A stretch of DNA of 64,000 nucleotides from CAYMDP01 sp964389375 (GTDB taxonomy: Bacteria > Bdellovibrionota > Bdellovibrionia > Bdellovibrionales > UBA1609). The notes beneath the pieces were generated by a model. The model worked only from the letters and a program-made list of their open reading frames with translations, was not told where the DNA came from and did not search any database. Below, in pieces: positions 57,301-64,000 of the stretch; positions within the stretch are counted from its first letter, which is position 1; each line of letters opens with the position of its first letter. The stretch covers positions 59,804-123,803 of the forward strand of contig CAYMDP010000002.1 in the NCBI GenBank assembly GCA_964389375.1. The letters are read 5' to 3'. The translations under genes were made by a program, and so were the position numbers.

Positions 57301-58471
57301 CCCTNNNNNNNNNNNNNNNNNNNNNNNNNNNNNNNNNNNNNNNNNNNNNNNNNNNNNNNNNNNNNNNNNNNNNNNNNNNNNNNNNNNNNNNNNNNNNNNN
57401 NNNNCCTGACCTTTTCCTTCGCCCTGACCTTTTCCTTCGCCCTGACCTTTTCCTTCGCCTTGGCCTTTTCCGTTGCACTGACCATTACAATCGCCACCCT
57501 TACCCTTAGATTCTTTTCCACCGGATTCTTTTCCACCGGATTCTTTTCCACCGGATTCTTTTCCACCGGATTCTTTACCGCCGGATTCTTTACCACCAGA
57601 TTCTTTACCGCCGGATTCTTTTCCACCGGATTCTTTTCCACCGGATTCTTTACCACCGGATTCTTTTCCACCGGATTCTTTTCCGCCGGATTNNNNNNNN
57701 NNNNNNNNNNNNNNNNNNNNNNNNNNNNNNNNNNNNNNNNNNNNNNNNNNNNNNNNNNNNNNNNNNNNNNNNNNNNNNNNNNNNNNNNNNNNCTTTTCCA
57801 CCGGACTCTTTTCCACCGGACTCTTTTCCACCGGACTCTTTTCCACCGGACTCTTTTCCACCAGATTCTTTTCCACCAGATTCTTTTCCACCAGATTCTT
57901 GAGATGTATCTCCCTCGTCGCTGTCAGATTCACCATTTTGTTCTGAGTCTGGATTTCCACTAATGTCTTCTTCTGGATTTTCTTCAAATGAATGAAGCGC
58001 GGCCCATAGATTTCTAAGAGATTCCAGACTCAAAAGCGAGGTAAAGAGTTTGGCTCTGTCCTTGGGATTTTCTGCTGCAGATTCGGAGTAACTCAGGGCT
58101 TCTTTGGTTACAGCAGTAAGGCCCTCTTTCGATAGGGGCTTAGAGCCTCGGATAAATTCTCGGACGCGAGAGAGTACATTTGGCTTAGTTTTCCCAGTTT
58201 TAGAATCTTGGTCTAGGCTGAGTTGATTTGTAATCTCCCAAGTTTCTTCAAGAGAAGCGGCGTTGACAAAAGGATCCGAATTTAAACCCAGTTGGCCTCG
58301 AATCAATTGCTCTCGCTCAAAAAGAGTAAGATCAATATTGATCGGTTTCGATCCACTTAAAACGGGCTCACACTTTTTCACATCGGCAAATGCCGAGAGG
58401 CTGAATAATAAAATCCAGATTGAAAAGGCTTTTAATATAAGGCCAAAGGCTTTACTTTGATCCACGGGCAA
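54357..58471 (-). CDS. Exported protein with tandem repeats, transglutaminase core and vWA domain (two assembly gaps)
   Basis: Three minus-strand segments belong to one gene. 58471 to 57793 holds a signal peptide (SIWILLFSLSAFA), an N-domain and SGGKE repeats. 57692 to 57405 holds more SGGKE units then GEGKGQ units. 57304 to 54357 holds the rest. The frames differ only because each N run is 100 bases long. The third segment has a transglutaminase-like triad: Cys in SFKCDMAALIMVGLLRDRF (codon 56568-56570), His in DDPHAWVEAY (56427-56429) and Asp in WITFDPTP (56392-56394). Later a vWA MIDAS follows: YDTSGSM, NTNGSTDIM and LLLTDG. The start (TTG or GTG near 58471) overlaps the MoxR gene by 20 bp. 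True length is unknown. Confidence 0.85.
57220..57470 (-). repeat. GEGKGQ hexapeptide-coding tandem repeat (interrupted by N gap)
   Basis: An 18-nt unit encodes GEGKGQ. About four copies are visible on the left of the gap and three on its right, with degenerate ends (GQGKGKGAEA and NGQCNGKGQ). The unit length is a multiple of three, so copy number can change without frame loss. A glycine-rich, lysine-bearing flexible linker in an exported protein is inferred. Confidence 0.8.
57305..57404. other. Assembly gap 1 (100 N)
   Basis: A run of 100 N inside the GEGKGQ repeats. The round number suggests a placeholder of unknown size. Because 100 is not a multiple of three, it artificially breaks the reading frame; the repeat phase on both sides agrees with one continuous gene. 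Confidence 0.97.
57507..57901 (-). repeat. SGGKE pentapeptide-coding tandem repeat (interrupted by N gap)
   Basis: A 15-nt unit (reverse-strand TCTTTTCCACCGGAT and close variants) encodes SGGKE. About twelve copies lie between 57507 and 57692 and about seven between 57793 and 57901. Unit sequences vary mainly at third codon positions (GGA/GGC/GGT), and copies next to each gap share variants. This indicates recent unit exchange. Lysine and glutamate in each unit could be transglutaminase-type substrate residues; that is speculation. Confidence 0.82.
57693..57792. other. Assembly gap 2 (100 N)
   Basis: A run of 100 N inside the SGGKE repeats, again a likely placeholder. The frame on the right (SGGKE reading) and left differ by the gap remainder. 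The true number of repeat units here is unknown. Confidence 0.97.
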
Positions 58472-59972
58472 CTACCGCCTCAAAGTTGACCTTGGTAAAA
58501 TCAATTTTCTTTGAATCTTCAGGTAGTGCCGCGGCGACTTTTTTTCTGACCGTTTTCTCCGTTTCTAGAACTTCCGTAACCGCTTGAAGCCAAAGAGTTT
58601 GCTCTTTCTGAAAGAAGGAAAGATCTTTTGCTTCATCAAGATCCGTTGCAACGCTGGCCAAGTAGGATCCATCCATCGAGACAAAACGACCATCCAGCTG
58701 ATTGACAAGGTTTAGGTCTAACTCCAAGGATTGGCTATTCAGCCGAGTCAGGCCAGGTCCAACCCCGGTTAACATCCAATGGGTTCTCCAAATTGAAGTG
58801 GGGGGTAAAGGAATGGGCTCACCAGATAAGGCCGAGCTAATTTGCTCGTCGCTTAGATCTGACAACAATAAATCAAGTAAGGCCGAAGCTCGAATGATCG
58901 GCCGCGTTTCATTCGCGGATCTATTCGAGAGGTAAGCCGTCGGCTTATCGGGGGCCATTTCCTCATATCCATTTTGCTCTTTAGAAAGGCTCAGTTCACT
59001 AGTCATACGTTGCCTAAATTGTCCGACCAAATCGTTTAGCGCCGCCATGGTCGCTGGGGGTAGGTCAAACATCACGCCAGAAACTCGGCCAAGAAATTCC
59101 CAATCAATGTCTGTGGGGATCTCTTGTTTTTGCAAAGCAAGTTGAGCCTCTCTGCTTCCTATGCTTGCAAGAGCCTTCAGGCGGTCTCGTTCTTCACTTC
59201 GTTTTAACATTTCAAGACGAAGATGGTCCGGAAGCCAGTTCACCACCATCATTTTCATTTGTAGGCGATCCAAAAAGGCCTTTCCAGTTCCAAGCATTGA
59301 TTCCTGAAGGAACTTTTTTAGTAAGGCACCAGAGTTTAGGTTTGAAGTAATTAAAACACTGCGGGTATCTGCCTGAACAATTTTTCCGCCCACCGTGATG
59401 TAACGTTCACCAGGATTTAATAAAGACAGAAGTGCCGTTAAAAGCCCAGGAGGACCCTTGTCGACCTCATCGATATTGGCAATCAAGCTTCTTACAATAG
59501 ATTGTTCAAGATTAATGGCCTCTAATCCCTTTTCAGCTTGGTCCAGCGGCTGACCACCAAGCACACCCATTTTTTTGCTATCTTCAGAAAACTGGGCCAT
59601 CCAAATATCTGGAAAAAGTCGTCGAATAATCTGAGTCTTCGAACTTCCAGGGCCCCCTAAAAGAAGTGCATTGTAGCCAGCAATTGGAGCCAGCATTAAT
59701 CCACGAATTATATTTTCTGCCCCCAGGACTTCTGAAGCGGTCACTTCATATGCTTGTTTAAGTTTCGCTCGCTGGGCCAGAAGATTTTTAAGGCCCTCTT
59801 TTGTTAGGCCACTTCCACTTAGTCCATCTTTCGAAATACTAAAAAGGGAAGAGAGTGAGGTCTCGCACTGAGCATTTTTTGAGGGTTTCAAATTCTTAGA
59901 AGGGTTCGATGCAAATGCAGGTGAGAAGCCAGCCAGGGAAAGAGCTAAACTTAATATAGGAAAAAATTTCAT
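58452..59972 (-). CDS. MoxR/RavA-like AAA+ ATPase with a signal peptide
   Basis: The start is placed at ATG 59972 (MKFFPILSLALSLAGFSPAFA, cleavage PAFA-S); ATG 59984 adds four residues. The 506-aa product is a MoxR-type AAA+: Walker A GGPGSSKTQIIRRLF (about residues 106-120), Walker B SLIANIDEVDKGPPGLLTALLSLL (about 162-185), sensor-1 region LITSNLNSG (about 207-215) and FLDRLQMKMMVV (about 233). MoxR ATPases normally work in the cytoplasm with vWA partners; here both the ATPase and the vWA protein have export signals. It is first in the five-gene operon. Confidence 0.85.
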   Translation of the reverse strand: MKFFPILSLALSLAGFSPAFASNPSKNLKPSKNAQCETSLSSLFSISKDGLSGSGLTKEGLKNLLAQRAKLKQAYEVTASEVLGAENIIRGLMLAPIAGYNALLLGGPGSSKTQIIRRLFPDIWMAQFSEDSKKMGVLGGQPLDQAEKGLEAINLEQSIVRSLIANIDEVDKGPPGLLTALLSLLNPGERYITVGGKIVQADTRSVLITSNLNSGALLKKFLQESMLGTGKAFLDRLQMKMMVVNWLPDHLRLEMLKRSEERDRLKALASIGSREAQLALQKQEIPTDIDWEFLGRVSGVMFDLPPATMAALNDLVGQFRQRMTSELSLSKEQNGYEEMAPDKPTAYLSNRSANETRPIIRASALLDLLLSDLSDEQISSALSGEPIPLPPTSIWRTHWMLTGVGPGLTRLNSQSLELDLNLVNQLDGRFVSMDGSYLASVATDLDEAKDLSFFQKEQTLWLQAVTEVLETEKTVRKKVAAALPEDSKKIDFTKVNFEAVVARGSK

Positions 59973-60214
59973 ATTTGGCCCCATTTCTTATCTCTAAATA
60001 CAAACTCGCGGCTGCAAAGAGAGCTCAAGTTTATTTTAGATCGATCGTCCGTTGACTCATTGAAGAGTCGATTTGTTTTAAGGTCTCAGTGATATCAGCA
60101 AGGGACGTGCCGCCTTAGGGGGCAGGCAAAGTGCCATGTGTTGCTTTAAACGCATTTATGTGGAATCTGAGGTCTGTAATATCCCTTAGGGTCGAGAAAA
60201 AAATTCCGAATTAA

Positions 60215-60355
60215 ATGAAGTTTATTTGGCTATCTGATCTACATCTTCGCACTCGACTCGGCGAAGAAAATCGGGAATTGAGGACATGCAAAGAAATCCG
60301 AAGGAGACTCACAGTGGTCGAGGATTTTATTCAAACGTGCCAGAGTGGATTGTAG
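60215..60355 (+). pseudogene. Remnant of a calcineurin-like metallophosphoesterase N-terminus
   Basis: From ATG 60215 the frame reads MKFIWLSDLHLRTRLGEENR, with the DxH metal motif (SDLHL) typical of metallophosphoesterase N-termini. It continues through VVEDFIQTCQ to a stop at 60353-60355, giving 46 aa. The rest of the domain is missing, and the 3' end overlaps the opposite-strand gene ending at 60327. It looks like a truncated relic. The 59973-60326 stretch holds nothing else that I can support. Confidence 0.55.
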
Positions 60356-61235
60356 GAGAAGAAATCGCCAGTGCGGCGGCACAGCTGGCCCTTGATTCTT
60401 TAGAGCGTCGCTCTAGAATTTTCGATCTTGCCTCTTCAACCCACGCCTTTAAGTCTAAACGTCTCATTTTAAATTCGTCAAACGCAGTTTTATCACTATG
60501 AGAACCAACTTTCCATTTCAGACTTCCCTCTGCGGCGTCGAGCAAAAGCCATTCTTTACCGGTCCACCCCAACTGGCCGGGGTCAAAGTCGCCGATTTGG
60601 CTTAAACTCCAAGTTTTTTCAGCAAACTTTAAAAACTCCTCTTTGACCAACTTCATTTCGTCTTCCTCTAGGGGAAGCTTATGGTCTAATCCTTCAAAGG
60701 TAAAAATCACAGGAACCTCTTGAACCAGGATGTACTCAGGCATCTGACTCTCGTTTTCGAAAACCATAGGCATCGGAACACCTTGTTTTCTTAAAAACTT
60801 AGATCCTTTTAAGTAACCCCACATATGTTTCAAAAAAATGTCAGAGGACCTTGAGTCTTCATCAACCTGTGGATACTTCATTGAGATGGCATCCAGCAGT
60901 TGCGTCCAGAAACCTTTTTTTCGGGCCGCAGTTTCTGGATCTGCAGGGGCTTTAAAGTCCATTCTCATTCTGGCAAGACGTAAAACTTTATTGTCAGGAA
61001 CTTGAACAACAAAAGACATAAAGTGTTCGTCGAGGTCGCCAAGAATATCTAAAACCAAAAATTGCTTATCATTTGAAAAGTGTAAAATGTCACCGGCCTT
61101 CATGCCTTGAATCTTATCGTTATAGTCTTCTACGAATGCGCCATTCTTAAATAGGACCAAATTTTCCGCAAAAATTTGCGTACTAGTAGAGATTAAGATC
61201 ACAAGACTAAGGTATAAAATTCGGTTTAGTGGCAA
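60327..61235 (-). CDS. Exported protein, unknown function, 302 aa
   Basis: The start is placed at TTG 61235, 6 nt after AAGGAG. It gives PLNRILYLSLVILISTSTQIFA, a signal peptide, while the upstream in-frame stretch to 61322 lacks one. The mature part has a small beta domain (LVLFKNGAFVEDYNDKIQGMKAGDILHFSNDKQFLVLDIL) followed by a longer helical segment. Its C-terminus is Lys/Arg/Glu-rich (KILERRSKESRASC). It ends over the metallophosphoesterase remnant. No family is recognised. Confidence 0.65.
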   Translation of the reverse strand: MPLNRILYLSLVILISTSTQIFAENLVLFKNGAFVEDYNDKIQGMKAGDILHFSNDKQFLVLDILGDLDEHFMSFVVQVPDNKVLRLARMRMDFKAPADPETAARKKGFWTQLLDAISMKYPQVDEDSRSSDIFLKHMWGYLKGSKFLRKQGVPMPMVFENESQMPEYILVQEVPVIFTFEGLDHKLPLEEDEMKLVKEEFLKFAEKTWSLSQIGDFDPGQLGWTGKEWLLLDAAEGSLKWKVGSHSDKTAFDEFKMRRLDLKAWVEEARSKILERRSKESRASCAAALAISSPTIHSGTFE

Positions 61236-61403
61236 ATGACACTCCTTGGTGGGCCGTAAACCTGCAATTTTCCCTCCAAGTTTGTGAGCCTGAGTAGATC
61301 TGTAGAGCGGACCGAGGGCCAAATTCGTTTTATGACCTGAATTTTTTTCCGCTGAATGCCATTTTACGAGAATTTTCTATGGAATTCTAAATTGGCACAG
61401 GCT

Positions 61404-61898
61404 CTAGTGAGCCGTGCAACAGGGATCTTTACAGTAGCGCATATTTAAAATATGAGCCGACATCAAAACTAAGGAGCCCGCCACAGTGAGGCCAATTCCT
61501 AAGCTGTGAGAAGAGTGGTTCAGCAGGGCAGAGCTTAGAACCCCCCCAAACAAAAAGGCGAGCCCTATGGAGCCCATCAAAAGAATCTTCTTTTTATGAT
61601 GAAGCCGGTATCCGCGCCAGAATGCAAATAAAGCAATACTGCTGACTAGAAGCCCAAAATAGATATGAAACTGAGTTTCTAAAAAGTGGTTGTTCATTAT
61701 GGGGATCAGGGTCAGTAAGAGCGGCGTGAATAAGCAATGGACCACACAAAGGCCTGAGGCCAAGAGGCCTAATTTATCCAGACTAGGATTGGCACCTTCA
61801 AGCTGGGGGCTATTATTTGTGCTGGTTTGGCTAGGATTCAAAATTAGGTCCCAATTAGCTAAAATTGACTCTCTGTATAATTCAAAGTCGATTCCCAT
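61404..61898 (-). CDS. MerC-like membrane protein
   Basis: The 164-aa product resembles the MerC domain: after a 40-residue soluble start come LGLLASGLCVVHCLFTPLLLTLIPI (about 44-68, with the paired Cys-xxx-His-Cys of the first helix), three further helices and a C-terminal Cys-rich tail (MRYCKDPCCTAH). MerC proteins take up Hg(II) or handle other metals; no mer operon is present here, so a general metal or redox role is possible. The start at 61898 lacks a ribosome site and may be later. Confidence 0.75.
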   Translation of the reverse strand: MGIDFELYRESILANWDLILNPSQTSTNNSPQLEGANPSLDKLGLLASGLCVVHCLFTPLLLTLIPIMNNHFLETQFHIYFGLLVSSIALFAFWRGYRLHHKKKILLMGSIGLAFLFGGVLSSALLNHSSHSLGIGLTVAGSLVLMSAHILNMRYCKDPCCTAH

Positions 61899-61951
61899 AC
61901 AATATCAAGTCCGCTTTTAGAGCCATATTGTGAAGGATATCTGAAACGCAA

Positions 61952-61974
61952 AAGACCCAGTTGAACTGGGTCTT
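61952..61974 (-). terminator. Terminator of rpmG
   Basis: AAGACCCAG (61952-61960) pairs with CTGGGTCTT (61966-61974), a perfect 9-bp stem with a 5-nt loop. On the minus strand it is followed by TTGCGTTTC, giving a short T-rich tail. It lies about 55 nt after the L33 stop and fits a rho-independent terminator. Confidence 0.75.
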
Positions 61975-62027
61975 CGATGTCAATTCTTGAAGCTAAGCTA
62001 GGCCGAGCTTCAGATTCATTTAAAAGC

Positions 62028-62207
62028 TTACTTAATCTCTTTATGAAGAGTGTGGCGTCTGAGGAAGGGGTTGTACTTCTTCTTTTCCATACGCTCGGGG
62101 TGAGTTTGAGTATTCTTAGTCGTCGTATAGCGAGAGGGAGGAGTGCCTTCTTTACGGGCCTCAGTGCACTCAAGCGTGATAATTCGAATTTTACCCTTCT
62201 TAGCCAT
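62028..62207 (-). CDS. rpmG: 50S ribosomal protein L33
   Basis: The 59-aa reading frame is short and easily missed. Translated on the minus strand it starts MAKKGKIRIITLECTEARKE. It continues with the L33 pattern SRYTTTKNTQTHPERMEKKKYNPFLRRHTLHKEIK. The family's usual zinc CxxC pairs are reduced to a single Cys, matching the zinc-free (C-minus) form. A ribosome site GGAGG lies 8-12 nt before ATG 62207. A terminator follows at 61952. Confidence 0.93.
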   Translation of the reverse strand: MAKKGKIRIITLECTEARKEGTPPSRYTTTKNTQTHPERMEKKKYNPFLRRHTLHKEIK

Positions 62208-62232
62208 AGTCTCAAACCTCCAAAAGCGCCAA

Positions 62233-62261
62233 GTTATACATAATCACCGGCGCCTTGACCA
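62233..62261 (-). promoter_or_regulatory. Possible promoter and hairpin upstream of rpmG
   Basis: On the minus strand TGGTCA (62256-62261) and TATAAC (62233-62238) are 17 bp apart, a moderate sigma70 match. GGCGCCTT (62249-62256) and AAGGCGCC (62274-62281) form an inverted repeat overlapping the -35. It could be an operator or the terminator of the upstream DUF2145 gene. Confidence 0.35.
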
Positions 62262-62351
62262 GATAAAAATCATAAGGCGCCAGGAGAAAGTCTATTGTGC
62301 TTTATACTACATACAAAGCCCAACTAGCCTAAGTGGCAGCCCTAGGTCCCT

Positions 62352-63494
62352 CTATTGGCCATAGACTGGATCTGGTGAGCCACTTTGATTTGATTTTTTG
62401 TCTTCTTTTACGATCAGCTCTGCGGGAAGTTTAACGTCAACGATCTGTAGTTTATTCTGCAGTCGTCTCGCCAAATACTCCTCTACAGCAAGGACCGTAT
62501 GCCCTTCAATAAGTTCAAGAGGTCCTGCGGCGTGGGGGTGGTCGTTTGTATCAATTCTCATGTAGTCTGGAAGGACCCAGCTCGTTGCTCTTCCCCATGC
62601 CATTTTTGCGCCGGTCGCGTGTTTTCCACCAAGAGCCAAAATTGTTGGGCGGTAACCCGTGGCTTTTAAGTACTCTACGGCCTCAAGGCGATCTCGTAGA
62701 GTCTTCTCAGAAAGCCCTTCAGCTAATACCTCAAGGGGCCAGGTGTTCGAGTTCTGGGTGTTTAAGCTTCTTTCGTTTCGATAAGACGAAGCTAGTTTAT
62801 AGGTGTCGGCTAAAAAGTCTGCAGCGCGCTGTTTATCTAAAACGGCCCGAGCGATTCGGTGTTGAACATCTTCAGGCAACAGCATAATTCTTGCGGTCAA
62901 CTCAAAGGGTTCATCTGAGAAAAACCAGCCGATTCCCCCTTGGTGAAGGGTCGGACGCTTAACTTCACAAGGTTTTAATAGATGGTAAGTTTGCCATGCA
63001 ATTGCCGGCTCCTTATTTCCATTATTTATCGCAAATGCTAAATGAGAAAACTTAAGGTTTCGGTTTGGGTTCGTCTCAGAAAAATTTTGAAGGACAAAGT
63101 CCTTTCTCATTCGATTCACATCTTGACTGTCACCGTGACTAAAAGATTGTTGTTGCGCTAAGCGAGCAATCGTATCAATCGAAATCAGTTGGTTTTGGGC
63201 GTTAAAATCTTTTAAAACTTTGGTTTTCCCTTGGTCCTGCCCGGCCCTTGCGATGACTACAACTTTTAACTCTCGGCCAGTCTTTCGCTTGTGAATATTA
63301 TTAAGTTCATTGAGCTTAAACACAACCTGGCTTCCCAGATTGGCCGCATTCACAAATTCTGCATTTGTAGGTTTTCGGCAGCTTGTCGATATGCCAGAGG
63401 TATCTTTTTCGGGCTCATTGGCTACCGGGTTCGCGAAGGCTAAAGAACTGAATAAAGAAAATAAGAGCGCCGTTTTTAAACCGGTTAAAAACAT
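62352..63494 (-). CDS. DUF2145-family exported protein
   Basis: The start is placed at ATG 63494 after GGAGGT, giving MFLTGLKTALLFSLFSSLAFA, a signal peptide. The 380-aa product appears to match DUF2145: SCRKPTNAEFVNAANLGSQVV, VVVIARAGQDQGK, LKFSHLAFAINN, TYHLLKPCEVKRPTLHQGGIGWFFSDEPF, QNSNTWPLEVLAEGL, and AVEYLKATGYRP. The family is of unknown function, exported; some members look like papain-fold hydrolases. Family assignment is from memory of these blocks. Confidence 0.78.
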   Translation of the reverse strand: MFLTGLKTALLFSLFSSLAFANPVANEPEKDTSGISTSCRKPTNAEFVNAANLGSQVVFKLNELNNIHKRKTGRELKVVVIARAGQDQGKTKVLKDFNAQNQLISIDTIARLAQQQSFSHGDSQDVNRMRKDFVLQNFSETNPNRNLKFSHLAFAINNGNKEPAIAWQTYHLLKPCEVKRPTLHQGGIGWFFSDEPFELTARIMLLPEDVQHRIARAVLDKQRAADFLADTYKLASSYRNERSLNTQNSNTWPLEVLAEGLSEKTLRDRLEAVEYLKATGYRPTILALGGKHATGAKMAWGRATSWVLPDYMRIDTNDHPHAAGPLELIEGHTVLAVEEYLARRLQNKLQIVDVKLPAELIVKEDKKSNQSGSPDPVYGQ

Positions 63495-63601
63495 TTGAAC
63501 CTCCAAATTTTTAAACATCTATATGCGGCTAAATTTTGCGAGTCGTCTCTTGGTGAGTTTTTCATCTCAATTTCATTTTAAAAATGAAACTCAGGTGAAA
63601 A

Positions 63602-63629
63602 CCACCTTCAGCCTTTCGGCGGAAGGTGG
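63602..63629 (-). terminator. Terminator of the partial gene at the window edge
   Basis: CCACCTTC and GAAGGTGG form the outer stem with a GCC/GGC inner stem around TTTC (63602-63629). It lies 20 nt after the stop of the minus-strand gene at 63649. On the minus strand the stem ends in GGTGGTTTTC, a short T-run. Confidence 0.7.
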
Positions 63630-63648
63630 TGGACAGAACAACTAAAAA

Positions 63649-63996
63649 TTAGTTTCTGTTGTACTTATCAGCGTAGAAAGAATCTGGAGACATAAGAGCT
63701 TCAAGAGCAGCTTTTGGCATCAAAACGATGTTCTGAACAGAAGCTTTCAAGTTTCCTTGGCTAAGAGCTTCTAAAGAAAGAACCATTTGACCGCTAACTG
63801 TAACGCTTCCGTCAACAGCTGTGTTGTAAACGAACTTCAAAACGGCAGTTGAACCGTTGTAAAGAGACTGAGCAACAGGAGTCGCCATTTCAACTACGAA
63901 AGTTGCAGATTCTTTAGCGAATTTGAAAGTTACTTTTGAAGAATCAACTCCAAAGTGAATTCCAGTAACGATAACATCAGCAGAACCTTTCATCAT
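63649..63996 (-). CDS. C-terminal part of an unidentified beta-rich protein (cut by the window end)
   Basis: The frame continues to the window edge, so the start cannot be judged; ATG 63996 is the first Met seen. The visible 115 aa are beta-prone (VIVTGIHFGVDSSKVTFKFAKESATFVVEMATP, VTVSGQMVLSLEAL) and end QNIVLMPKAALEALMSPDSFYADKYNRN. This resembles the tail of an exported or self-assembling protein, but I do not recognise it. No stop or signal peptide is visible upstream. Confidence 0.6.
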   Translation of the reverse strand: MMKGSADVIVTGIHFGVDSSKVTFKFAKESATFVVEMATPVAQSLYNGSTAVLKFVYNTAVDGSVTVSGQMVLSLEALSQGNLKASVQNIVLMPKAALEALMSPDSFYADKYNRN

Positions 63997-64000
63997 TCCA

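Noticed and set aside
57220..57901. CRISPR-like or satellite DNA array.
   Set aside because: Units are 15 and 18 nt, directly adjacent without spacers, and keep a protein reading frame. This is a coding tandem repeat.
57231..57963. Plus-strand open frames of 92 and 167 codons around the gaps.
   Set aside because: They read the reverse complement of the SGGKE and GEGKGQ repeats; stops are absent because of the repeat composition.
60286..60501. 71-codon plus-strand frame.
   Set aside because: It overlaps the antisense exported-protein gene and starts inside the metallophosphoesterase remnant in another frame; no ribosome site or protein features.

Overview
The window reads as chromosomal core sequence of a Gram-negative bacterium, most likely Bdellovibrionota (the former delta-proteobacterial Bdellovibrio group). 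This is inferred from gene content: a CarD-type RNA polymerase regulator, many Sec-exported proteins, lipoproteins and outer-membrane-like proteins of no recognised family, and moderate GC. No rRNA or taxonomic marker settles it. Two 100-base N runs show that this is a draft scaffold.

Layout. 1-830: tRNA-Leu(GAG), a structured G-rich leader and two tiny genes. 832-7776: queA-tgt-yajC-secD-secF-recJ, a tight operon for queuosine tRNA modification, Sec export and single-strand DNA exonuclease activity. 7981-9654: a histone-H1-tailed small protein, queC and a DUF366 gene, so three queuosine-pathway genes lie within 9 kb. 9661-12162 (minus): an exported protein, an Nfu-type Fe-S scaffold and an MFS exporter. 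12226-12407: a 182-nt, gap-free near-perfect hairpin ahead of class I aldolase and lysS. 14917-22868: a double-rhodanese lipoprotein without catalytic cysteines, exported proteins, an HD-GYP protein, recG, and two copies of a palindromic repeat in opposite orientation. 23090-30676: carD, gltX, cysS, uvrB and uvrC.

30756-35710 holds small exported and zinc-ribbon proteins, then a gene of unknown function, an NfeD-type membrane protease, an SPFH/slipin protein and a SpoIID-domain protein in one run. 36158-38234 is a three-lipoprotein cassette. 38393-41134 carries a XerC/D recombinase, a ComM-type ATPase and tRNA-Cys(GCA). 41275-49275 carries a BASS transporter, an acyl-CoA ligase, a parvulin, and a cardiolipin synthase plus EEP-phosphatase pair resembling E. 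coli clsB-ybhP.

The most unusual region is 49416-59972 (minus): five overlapping genes, all with N-terminal signal sequences. In transcription order they are a MoxR/RavA-like AAA+ ATPase; a large protein with SGGKE and GEGKGQ tandem repeats, a transglutaminase-like core and a von Willebrand A domain; and three paralogous beta-propeller proteins sharing an N-terminal Cys-containing domain. MoxR-vWA pairs are normally cytoplasmic, so a fully exported version joined to a transglutaminase and propellers is my best candidate for an undescribed system. The two N gaps lie inside its tandem repeats and break the reading frame artificially.

The right end (60215-64000) holds a metallophosphoesterase remnant, an exported protein, a MerC-like membrane protein, ribosomal protein L33, a DUF2145 protein and a gene cut by the window edge.
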